Shown here: positions 33,258 through 40,823 of the stretch, one piece after another
How positions within the stretch are numbered: position 1 is the first letter of the stretch
Layout of the letters: each line of letters begins with the position of its first letter
Assembly (NCBI RefSeq): GCF_000317125.1
Contig: NC_019695.1
Location: 1,414,336 to 1,478,335, forward strand
DNA from: Chroococcidiopsis thermalis PCC 7203
Lineage (GTDB): Bacteria > Cyanobacteriota > Cyanobacteriia > Cyanobacteriales > Chroococcidiopsidaceae
DNA: 64,000 nt
Reading direction: 5' to 3'
Program-made: the position numbers and the translations under genes
Notes under the pieces: generated by a model
What the model saw: only the letters and a program-made list of their open reading frames with translations
The model's database searches: none
What the model was told of the DNA's origin: nothing

Positions 33258-34769
33258 TTACTCTCTAGTCAGAGTCACTCCACTAAAGCGGACTGCCCCT
33301 TGTAATTGAGCTTGGCGATCTTGGGTAGAGCGCTCCTGCTGTAATTCTCTATAAGGTGGCACAAAAGTCACAGAGATAAAATCTCCTGTCATGAGACTAC
33401 GCCTTTGTAGTTGCCTCACCGTAGAAGTAATATCAAGGCGGAAAGTGCCTCTTTGGGGCAGAGAGAATAGTGACAGAATCCCAGCATAGTAGGGACCATA
33501 AGGGTCTGGTGCAACTCCTTCAGGTAAATTGATGTAAATGTCGTAGGGAATAGGATTATCTGGGTTGTACTCGACTCCTGTAATGTTGAGAGTCAATGCA
33601 GATTCTGCCGTTAATGCTCTCGTCCTCACGAGATCTTGAGCTGGAGCAGACAGAGTGAGAGGCGCATCGCTGAGGACAATCGTTAATTGCCGATCGTTAG
33701 CCGACATAGCTATTTGTTGCTGAGTGCTTGTATCTGTTTGTTGAGTACTTGTATCTATACTCTGCGACGATGGCGTTACAGATCTGTTTCTCCTTGATAA
33801 AGGATCGTCATACAAATAGTTTAGTTGACCCGCAGTATCGAGAACATCCCTACCGCGCAACTGTACCTGAGTGCCGTTTTCATCAAAGAAGGTAAAAACA
33901 TCGTTCATCCAATCGCTGTTTGTTGTCGCATTTGCTCGTCCACCTCCCAGTCGCAACCAGCGCTCCCACAGGCGATCGATGTTCGCATGATGCAACCAAA
34001 AAATCGGATCGCGGGCAGCAGTAGGTACGCTTCCCATTAAGCCGCCTATACGCGAATGGATGCCGTTATGCGGTCTTCGTTCTAAGTCTCCATAACCATT
34101 AGCACGGTGAGTATTCGCATTTGCCTCAGTTACCCTGCGTCCACCAAAGCTGCGCCCGCCATCTGTTGTATGGAAAAAGTTTGTCCGTTGAAAAGCATCT
34201 GCATATCTAACATCGGCTTCTGGCAATGGATCGCCCTGGTTGACATTAATGCTGCTGCCGCGATCGCTATAGAGGGGGTTTGTAGAATTGGCGGGGATGC
34301 GAAACGGTGAGGGTAAAACGCGCTGTTCGACGGAATCTGAATAGTTCCAGTACGGAAGTGCCAGATTCGGATCGCCGGATGCTTGCCTGAGAATACGCTC
34401 GAAATAATATAGGTACATGCGATGCCAGGGGAAGAAATAGAAGGTTCCATGCTGGCATGTCCTCCATGCTGTTAATCTGCGTGTCTCACCGCTGGGAATG
34501 CCATGCATATTAGCTTGGTAAATCCAACTGGTCGGGTTCGTATCAGGTCGAGATTTCATCACCTGAATACCTCTCCTGAGAGCCTCAACTTTCTGTGGCG
34601 ACTGGATAAATGTATATATATTCTCGCGAACGTAGACAGTACCAGTCTGAGCGTTAGCGCGATCGGCGAAAAACCGGCTCACGATGGGAACGCTTCCGAC
34701 AGCAGCAGTTCCAGCAGATAAGAATCCAGCTAGTTTTAAAACTTGACGACGGGAAAGCTCGTAACTCAT
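33258..34769 (-). CDS. Tat-exported tyrosinase (type 3 copper enzyme)
   Basis: The 503-residue enzyme oxidises phenols to quinones with a two-copper centre. A Tat signal (SRRQVLKLAGF, residues 6-16) implies export already folded. CuA ligands are H89 (NMHG), H107 (CQHGTF) and H116 (PWHRMY). CuB ligands are H234 and H238 (HNGIH) plus H260/H261 (FWLHHANID). C105 sits two residues before H107, the spacing of the Cys-His thioether in plant and fungal enzymes. A C-terminal beta domain follows (about 350-500). A tyrosinase, TyrP, belongs to known scytonemin clusters. The gene is convergent with the secreted-protein gene, 9 bp apart. Confidence 0.9.
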   Translation of the reverse strand: MSYELSRRQVLKLAGFLSAGTAAVGSVPIVSRFFADRANAQTGTVYVRENIYTFIQSPQKVEALRRGIQVMKSRPDTNPTSWIYQANMHGIPSGETRRLTAWRTCQHGTFYFFPWHRMYLYYFERILRQASGDPNLALPYWNYSDSVEQRVLPSPFRIPANSTNPLYSDRGSSINVNQGDPLPEADVRYADAFQRTNFFHTTDGGRSFGGRRVTEANANTHRANGYGDLERRPHNGIHSRIGGLMGSVPTAARDPIFWLHHANIDRLWERWLRLGGGRANATTNSDWMNDVFTFFDENGTQVQLRGRDVLDTAGQLNYLYDDPLSRRNRSVTPSSQSIDTSTQQTDTSTQQQIAMSANDRQLTIVLSDAPLTLSAPAQDLVRTRALTAESALTLNITGVEYNPDNPIPYDIYINLPEGVAPDPYGPYYAGILSLFSLPQRGTFRLDITSTVRQLQRRSLMTGDFISVTFVPPYRELQQERSTQDRQAQLQGAVRFSGVTLTRE

Positions 34770-34926
34770 AAATTTCCCTCATGCGTAAAACTTAATAATT
34801 AATAGTTGCGTTGCAAAACTCAGTTGAGTTTGCAGCAGTTAAACGATGTTTTAATACAAGTTTCGATCGGGTCTTTATGGAAATACTTCATATTTATTAA
34901 CTCAATCTTTAGTAACAATTCCACAT

Positions 34927-34954
34927 AAAAAAGTCCGTATTTTACGGACTTTTT
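34927..34954 (-). terminator. Rho-independent terminator of aldo/keto reductase gene
   Basis: AAGTCCGTA and TACGGACTT form a 9-bp stem with a 3-base loop, flanked by A and T runs. Read on the minus strand it is followed by TTTT, and it lies 60 bp after the reductase stop. Confidence 0.8.
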
Positions 34955-35013
34955 GTATATATTTAGCTACTCAGTATTTCTGTTAGCAATCTAATTTTTC
35001 GGTCGGCTAAAAA

Positions 35014-36057
35014 CTAGAAAAAGCGATCGCGATCGATCTTAGTCAACGCTCCACCAAAGGCAAAATCTTGAACCATCGAACTTTTGAGAAAATCGTGAGG
35101 AAAACCGAGTTCAATTGCACTCACATCATTTAAGTGCTGCATTTGTTCGGTAGTTAGTTGAAATTCCAAACAAGCTAAATTTTCTTCAACCTGTTTCAGT
35201 TTACGGGAGCCAATAATAGGAATAATTCCGCCTGGTTGTTGCCGTATCCAGTTGAGTGCAACTTGTGAAGGTGCTTTATCAATTTCTGTGGCTATTTTAG
35301 TCACCTCTGCTGCAATTTCTAAATCGCGATCGCTAATTTGGGCTGCATTTGGATTGCTTAGTCTTCCTGGTTCGTCCGTCTCCTCTGCTGGACGATTGTA
35401 TTTACCTGTCAATAAACCAGCACCGAGGGGACTCCAAGCTGTCACGCCAATTCCAAGCGCCTGTGCCATTGGTAATAAGTCTCGTTCGGGTGTCCTTTCT
35501 TTCAAAGAATATTCGATCTGCAATCCAATAAGAGGTGTCCAGCCGCGCAGATTTGCTAGGGTATTTGCTTGCGAGATAATCCAAGCTGGAGTATCGGAAA
35601 CACCGATATACAATACCTTACCCATGCGTACCAGATCGTCAAACGATCGCATCACCTCTTCTACAGGCGTAGTGAAGTCCCAAGCGTGCAACCATAGTAA
35701 ATCGATATATTCCACATTTAATCGCTGCAAACTGGCTTCTACTGCCTGCACCATATTCTTACGATGGTTGCCACCAGCATTGATTTCGCCATTACCCGTG
35801 TTTAAACTATATTTTGTCGCAATCACCCATTTATGGCGATCGCCTGCAACAAATTCACCAACATACTTTTCACTCGTACCGTTGGTATAGAGATTTGCCG
35901 TATCGAGAAAGTTACCACCCGCAGCGGCGAAGGCATCGAATATTTTACGACTTTCCTCGTAAGAACTTCCCCACCCCCAATCTTCACCAAAAGTCATCGT
36001 CCCCAGGCAGAGTTCGGAAACGCGCAATCCACTGTTACCTAATAGTTTGTAGCGCAT
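35014..36057 (-). CDS. Aldo/keto reductase
   Basis: The 347-residue NADPH-dependent TIM-barrel reductase has the catalytic tetrad: Asp and Tyr in NFLDTANLYTNG, Lys in VIATKYSL and His in LLWLHAWD. The GTMTFGEDWGWG N-terminal loop and the C-terminal GSRKLKQVEENLACL cofactor motif are typical of AKR subfamilies related to YajO. The substrate is not deducible. GGAGAG lies 7 bp upstream of the ATG, directly preceded by two tandem 17-bp repeats that may be operator sites. A terminator follows at 34927. Confidence 0.9.
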   Translation of the reverse strand: MRYKLLGNSGLRVSELCLGTMTFGEDWGWGSSYEESRKIFDAFAAAGGNFLDTANLYTNGTSEKYVGEFVAGDRHKWVIATKYSLNTGNGEINAGGNHRKNMVQAVEASLQRLNVEYIDLLWLHAWDFTTPVEEVMRSFDDLVRMGKVLYIGVSDTPAWIISQANTLANLRGWTPLIGLQIEYSLKERTPERDLLPMAQALGIGVTAWSPLGAGLLTGKYNRPAEETDEPGRLSNPNAAQISDRDLEIAAEVTKIATEIDKAPSQVALNWIRQQPGGIIPIIGSRKLKQVEENLACLEFQLTTEQMQHLNDVSAIELGFPHDFLKSSMVQDFAFGGALTKIDRDRFF

Positions 36058-36070
36058 AGATACTCTCCAT

Positions 36071-36104
36071 CAGTGCAAGTACAATCTCAGTGCAAGTACG
36101 ATCT
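36071..36104. promoter_or_regulatory. Tandem 17-bp direct repeat before aldo/keto reductase
   Basis: CAGTGCAAGTACAATCT (36071-36087) is immediately repeated as CAGTGCAAGTACGATCT (36088-36104), 16 of 17 bases equal. It ends 13 bp from the start codon and abuts the ribosome site. This is a plausible repressor site or a recent duplication. Confidence 0.6.
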
Positions 36105-36428
36105 GCTATTGCCTCGTTCTTTCCAATAGCATACAGTTCATCTGCCTGCTGCACGGATTTGGGAGCAGCGCGATCGGAAAATAAACATGAAAAAACCCGC
36201 TTAATGCGGGCTGTTAGAACGATTTAGTCTTGTTAAGACATGAACTAGCGGAATAGCTAGATATATCTTAAGCTAGGCAATATTTATAACGATCTATCTT
36301 TAGATAGATGTTATGCTCGGTAACAGACAAGATAGCCGTCCGGTAGAGCATCAAAGGTCGATCGCTTCGCTATTGTAGCCAGTGGTTGTAGCAGGTACGC
36401 AATGCGATTGCGGCACCATACCAAAATC
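36105..36428. other. Spacer with several small palindromes
   Basis: No gene is seen between the reductase promoter and the next minus-strand stop. It holds the hairpin at 36190 and the AT-rich palindromes TAGCT...AGCTA near 36255-36276 and ATCTATCT-TT-AGATAGAT at 36292-36309. Confidence 0.6.
36190..36212 (-). terminator. Hairpin terminator, minus strand
   Basis: CCCGC-TTAAT-GCGGG with six A on its left, which reads as a T run on the minus strand. It lies 217 bp past the stop of the putative outer-membrane gene. The stem is short, so efficiency is uncertain. Confidence 0.6.
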
Positions 36429-37322
36429 TCACAACATCCATTCCAACACAATTCCTAGCCGACTATCTTTTTCTTGACGCGAATTTTGCCTTTGTAAATC
36501 TGTAGACAACCGCAAATCGCGAGTGACAGCATAGCCAAAAGAGAGTGTTGTCAATCCCACTTCATCATCCGTACCAGGAGACACCCAACTTTGAGATAGA
36601 GCAATATCTGCCGCACCGCCGCGAGATAATACCAAGAGCAGCCTTGCGCCCAAATTTATGCCATCAGTGGAATAATCGCCTGTTTCCATATGTCGATAGC
36701 CGATTATTGGCGCAAAATTGATGTACTTTCCCAAAGGGCGCACGTAATAACGTAAGTCTACACCATAAGCCTCGCGCTGGCGATCGAAAGCTGCATGATA
36801 ATCTCCACTAATCGTCAAACCACTTTTACTAATAAATAAATCCTCTATACCAAAATTCCAACCACTAGCATTATCTGTTGAAGGAAATAAAGAATATCCT
36901 AGCCGCAGACGGGTACGAAAACTCGGATCGCGATCGATCTCTTCTAGCACGTTCGGTACTTGACGCATCCAGCGCTGTAGAACAGGGCTGCTTTCAATAA
37001 TTTCTGGCTTTAAATCTAAATCCGCAGCGCTAGGGGTTTTGTGTTGCTGCGGTTGACTCCACGCAGGTGTAGAGATGAGAAGGAACAGAACGATGAGATC
37101 CCCCCTAGCCCCCCTTAAAAAGAGGGGAATATGTCTTGTCAGATCCCCCCTAGCCTCCCTTAAAAAAGGGGGAATATGTCTTGTCAGATTCTCTCTAGCC
37201 CCCCTTAAAAAGGGGGAGCTGATTGCCCCCCTTGATAAGGGGGGTTGAGGGGATCTGCCGTGACGTAGTTTCAACAAACCGAGATTCCAGCCGAACTTTC
37301 GAGATTTTGGCGATTCTTTCAC
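36429..37322 (-). CDS. Putative outer-membrane beta-barrel protein with repeat-derived N-terminus
   Basis: The 297-residue frame has an odd start. Residues about 22-75 are encoded by a 4-fold C-rich repeat array and read as LRGARGDLTRHIP-type units. Only then comes a typical signal segment (IVLFLLISTPAWSQ). The mature part (about 95-297) shows alternating strands such as RTRLRLGYSLFPS, YGVDLRYYVRPLG and RLGIVLEWML, the pattern of an outer-membrane barrel ending in a hydrophobic strand. No ATG, GTG or TTG lies between the array and the signal segment in frame. Translation must therefore start upstream of the repeat, or the gene is damaged. Family unknown. Confidence 0.55.
   Translation of the reverse strand: MKESPKSRKFGWNLGLLKLRHGRSPQPPLSRGAISSPFLRGARENLTRHIPPFLREARGDLTRHIPLFLRGARGDLIVLFLLISTPAWSQPQQHKTPSAADLDLKPEIIESSPVLQRWMRQVPNVLEEIDRDPSFRTRLRLGYSLFPSTDNASGWNFGIEDLFISKSGLTISGDYHAAFDRQREAYGVDLRYYVRPLGKYINFAPIIGYRHMETGDYSTDGINLGARLLLVLSRGGAADIALSQSWVSPGTDDEVGLTTLSFGYAVTRDLRLSTDLQRQNSRQEKDSRLGIVLEWML
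37098..37256. repeat. C-rich palindromic repeat array
   Basis: About four units of GATCCCCCCTAGCCCCCCTT with AAAAAGGGGG are separated by ATATGTCTTGTCA spacers. Each unit can fold into a CCCCCTT/AAGGGGG hairpin. The array lies inside an open frame, before its signal peptide. Confidence 0.9.
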
Positions 37323-37357
37323 AAAAAAAGTGGTTCTGCATAGTACAGAACCACTTT
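37323..37357 (-). terminator. Rho-independent terminator of acsF
   Basis: AAAGTGGTTCTG and CAGAACCACTTT make a perfect 12-bp stem with a 7-base loop, followed on the minus strand by a T run. It lies 23 bp after the acsF stop and at the very start of the next gene's frame. Confidence 0.9.
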
Positions 37358-37379
37358 AGCGGAGCAAAACTTAAAGTTG

Positions 37380-38456
37380 CTATCGTACCATTCCGTGAGA
37401 TGGGGCAACGTCAATTGGCTTCATCAAGTACAAGCGCAAGAGTTGCCAACCGTTAGAAACGTAGAACGGTAATTTCTGGAAGAATTGTAGAAACTTCGGC
37501 GTATTAGAGCTAGCGATCGCCGTTAATTTTTCATTATTCTTCACGCAAACATCTAAGCGTTGGTAAAACTCTGGATTCTCTACATCCAGCATCACCGGAA
37601 ATACCCGTCCTGCGGTTTCGTTCGTCTTCTCAATCACGTAGACATCGTAATCTCGCGCATTCAAGCCGATGGAAGCATAGAATTTAGCCCGCTGAATATC
37701 GTTAAGATACATCGTGGCAAACACCGACAACAGGAAGAAGCGACACCATAACCGCGCTTTCCAGTCATTTAACATTTGCGGTTGCGCCCGCATAATGGCA
37801 TCAAAGAAATCTCCGTGACGGTTTTCGTCTTGACACCAGTTTTCAAAGAAGCGGAAAATTGGATAAATCCGATCTTCAGGATGCGCCTGGAGATGACGGT
37901 AAATTGTGATGTAGCGCCAGTAACCGATTTTTTCCGATAGATAAGTGGCGTAGAAGATAAACTTCGGTTTGAAGAAAGTATACGTGTGGTTCTTGGTTAA
38001 GAATCCTAAATCAAGCGACAAATCAAAATCAGACATCGCTTTATTTAGGAAGCCTGCGTGACGGGCTTCATCTCGTGACATGAGGGCGAAACACTCTGCC
38101 AATACGGGGTTTTTCCCCTTCAAGCGGCGGCTGAGTTCTTTGTACAGCAAGAAACCAGAAAACTCTGCCGTACAAGAACGCTCTAAAAACTCAACAAATA
38201 ATTGGCGAGTTTCCCCATCGATGCGATCCCAAGATTGTTCAAATTCTTCATCTCGGACGAAGTGATGGCGATTGTAGTCAGTACGAAACTCTTCGAGTAT
38301 TGCTTTCAACTCATCTTCGTTGACGGAAATATCCATCCGCGCCATTTCATCGAAGTCTGTGGTGTAAAACCGAGGCGTGAGAATGGTTTCCTTGGCTGGA
38401 GCTTTTACCCCAGGACGTATTTCTTCAAAGCTCGGCTTTTTCAGGGAATCTACCAT
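37380..38456 (-). CDS. acsF: Aerobic Mg-protoporphyrin IX monomethyl ester cyclase
   Basis: The 358-residue di-iron oxygenase builds the isocyclic ring E of chlorophyll, turning Mg-protoporphyrin monomethyl ester into protochlorophyllide with O2 and electrons from a reductant. Ferritin-like iron motifs are visible: [11 protein letters not shown] and [10 protein letters not shown], with Glu in [11 protein letters not shown]. Length and the N-terminal [16 protein letters not shown] match the cyanobacterial and plant enzyme closely. It acts at the thylakoid or plasma membrane. The gene is monocistronic, with its own strong terminator at 37323. Confidence 0.96.
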   Translation of the reverse strand: MVDSLKKPSFEEIRPGVKAPAKETILTPRFYTTDFDEMARMDISVNEDELKAILEEFRTDYNRHHFVRDEEFEQSWDRIDGETRQLFVEFLERSCTAEFSGFLLYKELSRRLKGKNPVLAECFALMSRDEARHAGFLNKAMSDFDLSLDLGFLTKNHTYTFFKPKFIFYATYLSEKIGYWRYITIYRHLQAHPEDRIYPIFRFFENWCQDENRHGDFFDAIMRAQPQMLNDWKARLWCRFFLLSVFATMYLNDIQRAKFYASIGLNARDYDVYVIEKTNETAGRVFPVMLDVENPEFYQRLDVCVKNNEKLTAIASSNTPKFLQFFQKLPFYVSNGWQLLRLYLMKPIDVAPSHGMVR

Positions 38457-38975
38457 GTCGTTTTGCTCTTGTGGGGTTCTTATCTCTGTAACAAAAGATA
38501 GAGCGCAATTTATTATCTAAAATTCAGTCTACCAAGGGTTCAGGGCGATCGCGTCGCTTTACCACATTAAGAGTTACTACACCCCATCAATTTTTTTTAC
38601 AAATTTGTCACTTTTTAGGCGAAACAGACTGATTTGTGTATTAGAAGTCGGGAGTCGAGAGACAAGGAAGACAAGGAAGACAAGGGGGACAAGGAAGACA
38701 AGGGGGACAAGGAAGACAAGGGGGACAAGGAAGACAAGGGGGACAAGGAAGACAAGGGGGACAAGGAAGACAAGGGGGACAAGGAGGACAAGGAAGACAA
38801 GGGGGACAAGGAGGACAAGGAAGACAAGGGGGACAAGGAAGATAAGGAAGACAAGAAAGCGATTCTAGCCAAAGCGCCACTATCCACCACCCACTCACCA
38901 ACAACTAACAACTACCAACTACCCATTCCCAATCTCTAACATAGAAAATACGCTCCCTGATTATCCACACAACTT
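38457..38975. other. Divergent spacer with minisatellite
   Basis: This is the acsF promoter region (38457-38600) followed by the 22-unit minisatellite. Open frames across the repeat encode only Lys/Asp/Gly, Ser/Leu or Cys/Pro tripeptides and are not genes. A run of ACCAACTA-type units follows at 38900-38925. Confidence 0.7.
38662..38859. repeat. 9-bp minisatellite, 22 units
   Basis: Twenty-two 9-bp units, mainly ACAAGGAAG, ACAAGGGGG and ACAAGGAGG, are the reverse complement of the array at 266-409. Directly before it is GTCGGGAGTCG, the same companion heptamer found beside the intragenic copy at 17436-17499. Confidence 0.95.
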
Positions 38976-39455
38976 ATGAATAAAACTAGTAGTTCTTATA
39001 TTCTGTGGTTGGGTTGTTTGCTTCAAGTTTACGGGTTGCATCGCTTCTATAACGGCAAAATAGCCACGGGTTTGTTGTGGCTGTTTACTTTTGGTTTATT
39101 TGGTGTCGGACAATTGATCGATTTATTTCTAATTCCCGATATGGTAGACGATTACAACGCTAAGCTAAGAGCCAAAATGGGTTTATCTGCTGCTGGCGTA
39201 CCGCTATCAGACCCGGTAGTTGCTACCCAGACAATCCAAGTAAATCCGAAAGAGCAATTGATGGTTAAATTGCTCAAAGCTGCGGCGGCGCATGGGGGTA
39301 AGCTTTCCGTCACGCAAGGCGTGATGGATACTGGTGCTACTTTTGCTCAAGTAGAAACAACTTTAAAAGAGATGGTCAAGTCTGGTTATGTAGGAGTTGA
39401 CAATCATCCTGCAACTGGAGTGGTTGTTTACAAATTCCTTGAATTGTCATCGTAG
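38976..39455 (+). CDS. TM2-domain membrane protein
   Basis: The 159-residue protein begins with a TM2 domain, two helices around VYGLHRFYNGKIATGLLWL and LFGVGQLIDLFLIPDMVDDYN. TM2 proteins sit in the plasma membrane and have no agreed bacterial function. The C-terminal 80 residues are soluble and resemble a small winged-helix-like region (LMVKLLKAAAAHGGKLSVTQ and VETTLKEMVKSGYVGVDN), which could bind DNA or protein. It has no clear operon partner. Confidence 0.85.
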   Translation: MNKTSSSYILWLGCLLQVYGLHRFYNGKIATGLLWLFTFGLFGVGQLIDLFLIPDMVDDYNAKLRAKMGLSAAGVPLSDPVVATQTIQVNPKEQLMVKLLKAAAAHGGKLSVTQGVMDTGATFAQVETTLKEMVKSGYVGVDNHPATGVVVYKFLELSS

Positions 39456-39481
39456 CGATTTGCATTTGCATAAAATGCAAC

Positions 39482-39509
39482 GTAGGGGCGCACATCTGTG
39501 CGCCCCTAC
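39482..39509. repeat. Palindrome, GTAGGGGCGCAC family
   Basis: Perfect 13-bp arms GTAGGGGCGCACA and TGTGCGCCCCTAC with a 2-bp centre. The 3' flank (AAATATCATGCACG) matches, in inverse orientation, the left flank of the element at 47082. It lies between convergent genes. Confidence 0.9.
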
Positions 39510-39544
39510 AAATATCATGCACGAAAACGAGAATATAGCTCTAA

Positions 39545-40291
39545 CTAATTCAGTGACAGCCACTTTTGACCGTTCAACCGCTGGACGATTCCCCACATTA
39601 ATAGGTCGAGCGTCATCTTGCGTTCGTCACCCAGAAAATGCTCGATAGTGCTGGGTCGAGAGCCTTCATTGCAAGAGAAATATTTCTTGCCTTGAATATC
39701 TTCATCAGGGAAATAAAGGTTGAATTGTCGCGAGACATTTTGCCACTTGCCAACAATTTGCCAGCACTCTTGCTGCTCTAAACCAACTACAGGAATTTTT
39801 TGCTTGGTAAGCGTTAAGTCTACATCCACGACTCCTTGAGCTTTTAAAGCCTTCTCAATTGCTGGGATGTAATCTTGTTGGATGAATTCAGTAAATGGTT
39901 TATCTTCGACTGTTGGACCTTTTTCTTTCTTAGCTTTAGCGGCGGGTTTATCACCTGCTGCTTTAGCGGCGGCTGGCTTATCGGCTTTAGGCGATGCGTC
40001 GGGTTTTTTGGAACCTGGCTTGTCAGCTGCTTTTGCTTGCTGGTCAGTTTCATTTGGAGCTTCTGCTGTCGCCGTGCCTTTTTCCTTCGCCTCGTCCGTG
40101 TTCGCCACTAGATTCTCTTCTGGAACTGGTGCGTTGGCAGTAGGAATCTCTGAAGCTTCTGGGTCAGAAGTCGTTTTAAGATTTTCTGCAACGACATCAG
40201 GAGCTTGTTTATCTACAGTGCTGGGTGGCGCGTTTTCGCCTGCCGTTTCTCCTGCTGGAGCCTGTTCTGGATTCTGATTTTCTTCTGCCAT
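39545..40291 (-). CDS. DUF2996-like protein with Ala/Pro/Lys-rich N-terminal half
   Basis: In the 248-residue product, residues 1-130 are disordered, rich in Ala, Pro, Glu and later Lys (DKPAAAKAAGDKPAAKAKKEK). Residues about 133-248 form a conserved domain with FTEFIQQDYIPAIEKALK and QFNLYFPDEDIQGKKYFSCNEG, matching my recollection of DUF2996, a family of cyanobacteria and plastids with no firm function. It has no signal peptide or membrane helix. The 3' neighbour is convergent. Confidence 0.75.
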   Translation of the reverse strand: MAEENQNPEQAPAGETAGENAPPSTVDKQAPDVVAENLKTTSDPEASEIPTANAPVPEENLVANTDEAKEKGTATAEAPNETDQQAKAADKPGSKKPDASPKADKPAAAKAAGDKPAAKAKKEKGPTVEDKPFTEFIQQDYIPAIEKALKAQGVVDVDLTLTKQKIPVVGLEQQECWQIVGKWQNVSRQFNLYFPDEDIQGKKYFSCNEGSRPSTIEHFLGDERKMTLDLLMWGIVQRLNGQKWLSLN

Positions 40292-40371
40292 TGCTCAACT
40301 CATTCCTCGATCTATAGGTATAAGAGCGATCGCTTTATAACTTTTTCCTTAAAATTATTGTGACATGATAA

Positions 40372-40397
40372 TAGAGACGTTACATGTAACGTCTCTA
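40372..40397. repeat. Perfect palindrome, GTAGAGACGTTA family
   Basis: TAGAGACGTTACA and TGTAACGTCTCTA form a perfect 26-bp palindrome between the DUF2996 start and the MoaD-like stop. It is on the downstream side of the MoaD-like gene, where it may terminate transcription. Confidence 0.9.
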
Positions 40398-40425
40398 CAC
40401 TGATAACTGTTAACTGTTAACTGAA

Positions 40426-40701
40426 TTAACCGCCAGCTACCGCAGGGACGATACTCACTTCATCGCCTTCTTTTAAAGGTGTATCTATACCATCTAAAAA
40501 GCGGATATCTTCACTATTCACGTATAGATTCAAGAAACGACGCGGTTGTCCCTGTTCGTCACACAAACGGGACTTAATTCCAGGAAAACCCTGTTCTAAG
40601 GATTCAATCAGCTCGGAGACGCTATTACCGCTACCCTCATAAGTAGCTTGATTGTTGGTGAACTTTTGCAATGCAGTCGGAATTAGTACTTTGATAGCCA
40701 T
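40426..40701 (-). CDS. MoaD/ThiS-like ubiquitin-fold protein
   Basis: The 91-residue beta-grasp protein ends in the diagnostic Gly-Gly (VPAVAGG), which is adenylated and thiocarboxylated in sulfur carriers such as MoaD, ThiS and CysO. The internal [15 protein letters not shown] and [16 protein letters not shown] match the MoaD/ThiS pattern. It lies downstream of thrC on the same strand, with no moaE, thiG or moeB nearby. CysO-like service to a PLP enzyme is one possibility. The start codon is only 4 bp from a CGGGAGT heptamer array, which leaves no normal ribosome site. Confidence 0.85.
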   Translation of the reverse strand: MAIKVLIPTALQKFTNNQATYEGSGNSVSELIESLEQGFPGIKSRLCDEQGQPRRFLNLYVNSEDIRFLDGIDTPLKEGDEVSIVPAVAGG

Positions 40702-40705
40702 GTTT

Positions 40706-40757
40706 CGGGAGTCGGGAGTCGGGAGTCGGGAGTCGGGAGTCGGGAGTCGGGAGTCGG
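40706..40757. repeat. Heptamer CGGGAGT x7
   Basis: Seven tandem CGGGAGT units plus CGG occupy the position where the ribosome binding site of the MoaD-like gene should be. Single or double copies occur at 17436, 38648, 53514 and 56527, each beside another repeat. Confidence 0.95.
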
Positions 40758-40823
40758 TGCTGATTAATCACCAACTACCAACTACCCATTACCAATCTAA
40801 AATCTAAAATCCAAAATCTAAAA

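Noticed and set aside
22671-34769. A complete scytonemin biosynthesis cluster
   Set aside because: Only a ScyD/E-like protein and a tyrosinase are present; no scyA, scyB or scyC and no aromatic amino-acid gene duplicates are seen between them.
35252-35890. 212-codon plus-strand frame opposite the aldo/keto reductase
   Set aside because: Antisense shadow of a well-conserved gene; Ser/Arg/Cys-rich composition and no recognised motif.
38662-38859. CRISPR-like array
   Set aside because: Units are contiguous 9-mers without spacers, and there are no cas genes in the window.
38605-38939. Lys/Asp/Gly- and Cys/Pro-rich repeat proteins on both strands
   Set aside because: These are the same minisatellite; the frames exist only because the unit lacks stops and is a multiple of three.
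39882-40277. 131-codon Ala/Ser/Gly-rich plus-strand frame
   Set aside because: Antisense of the disordered Ala/Pro/Lys-rich half of the DUF2996-like gene.
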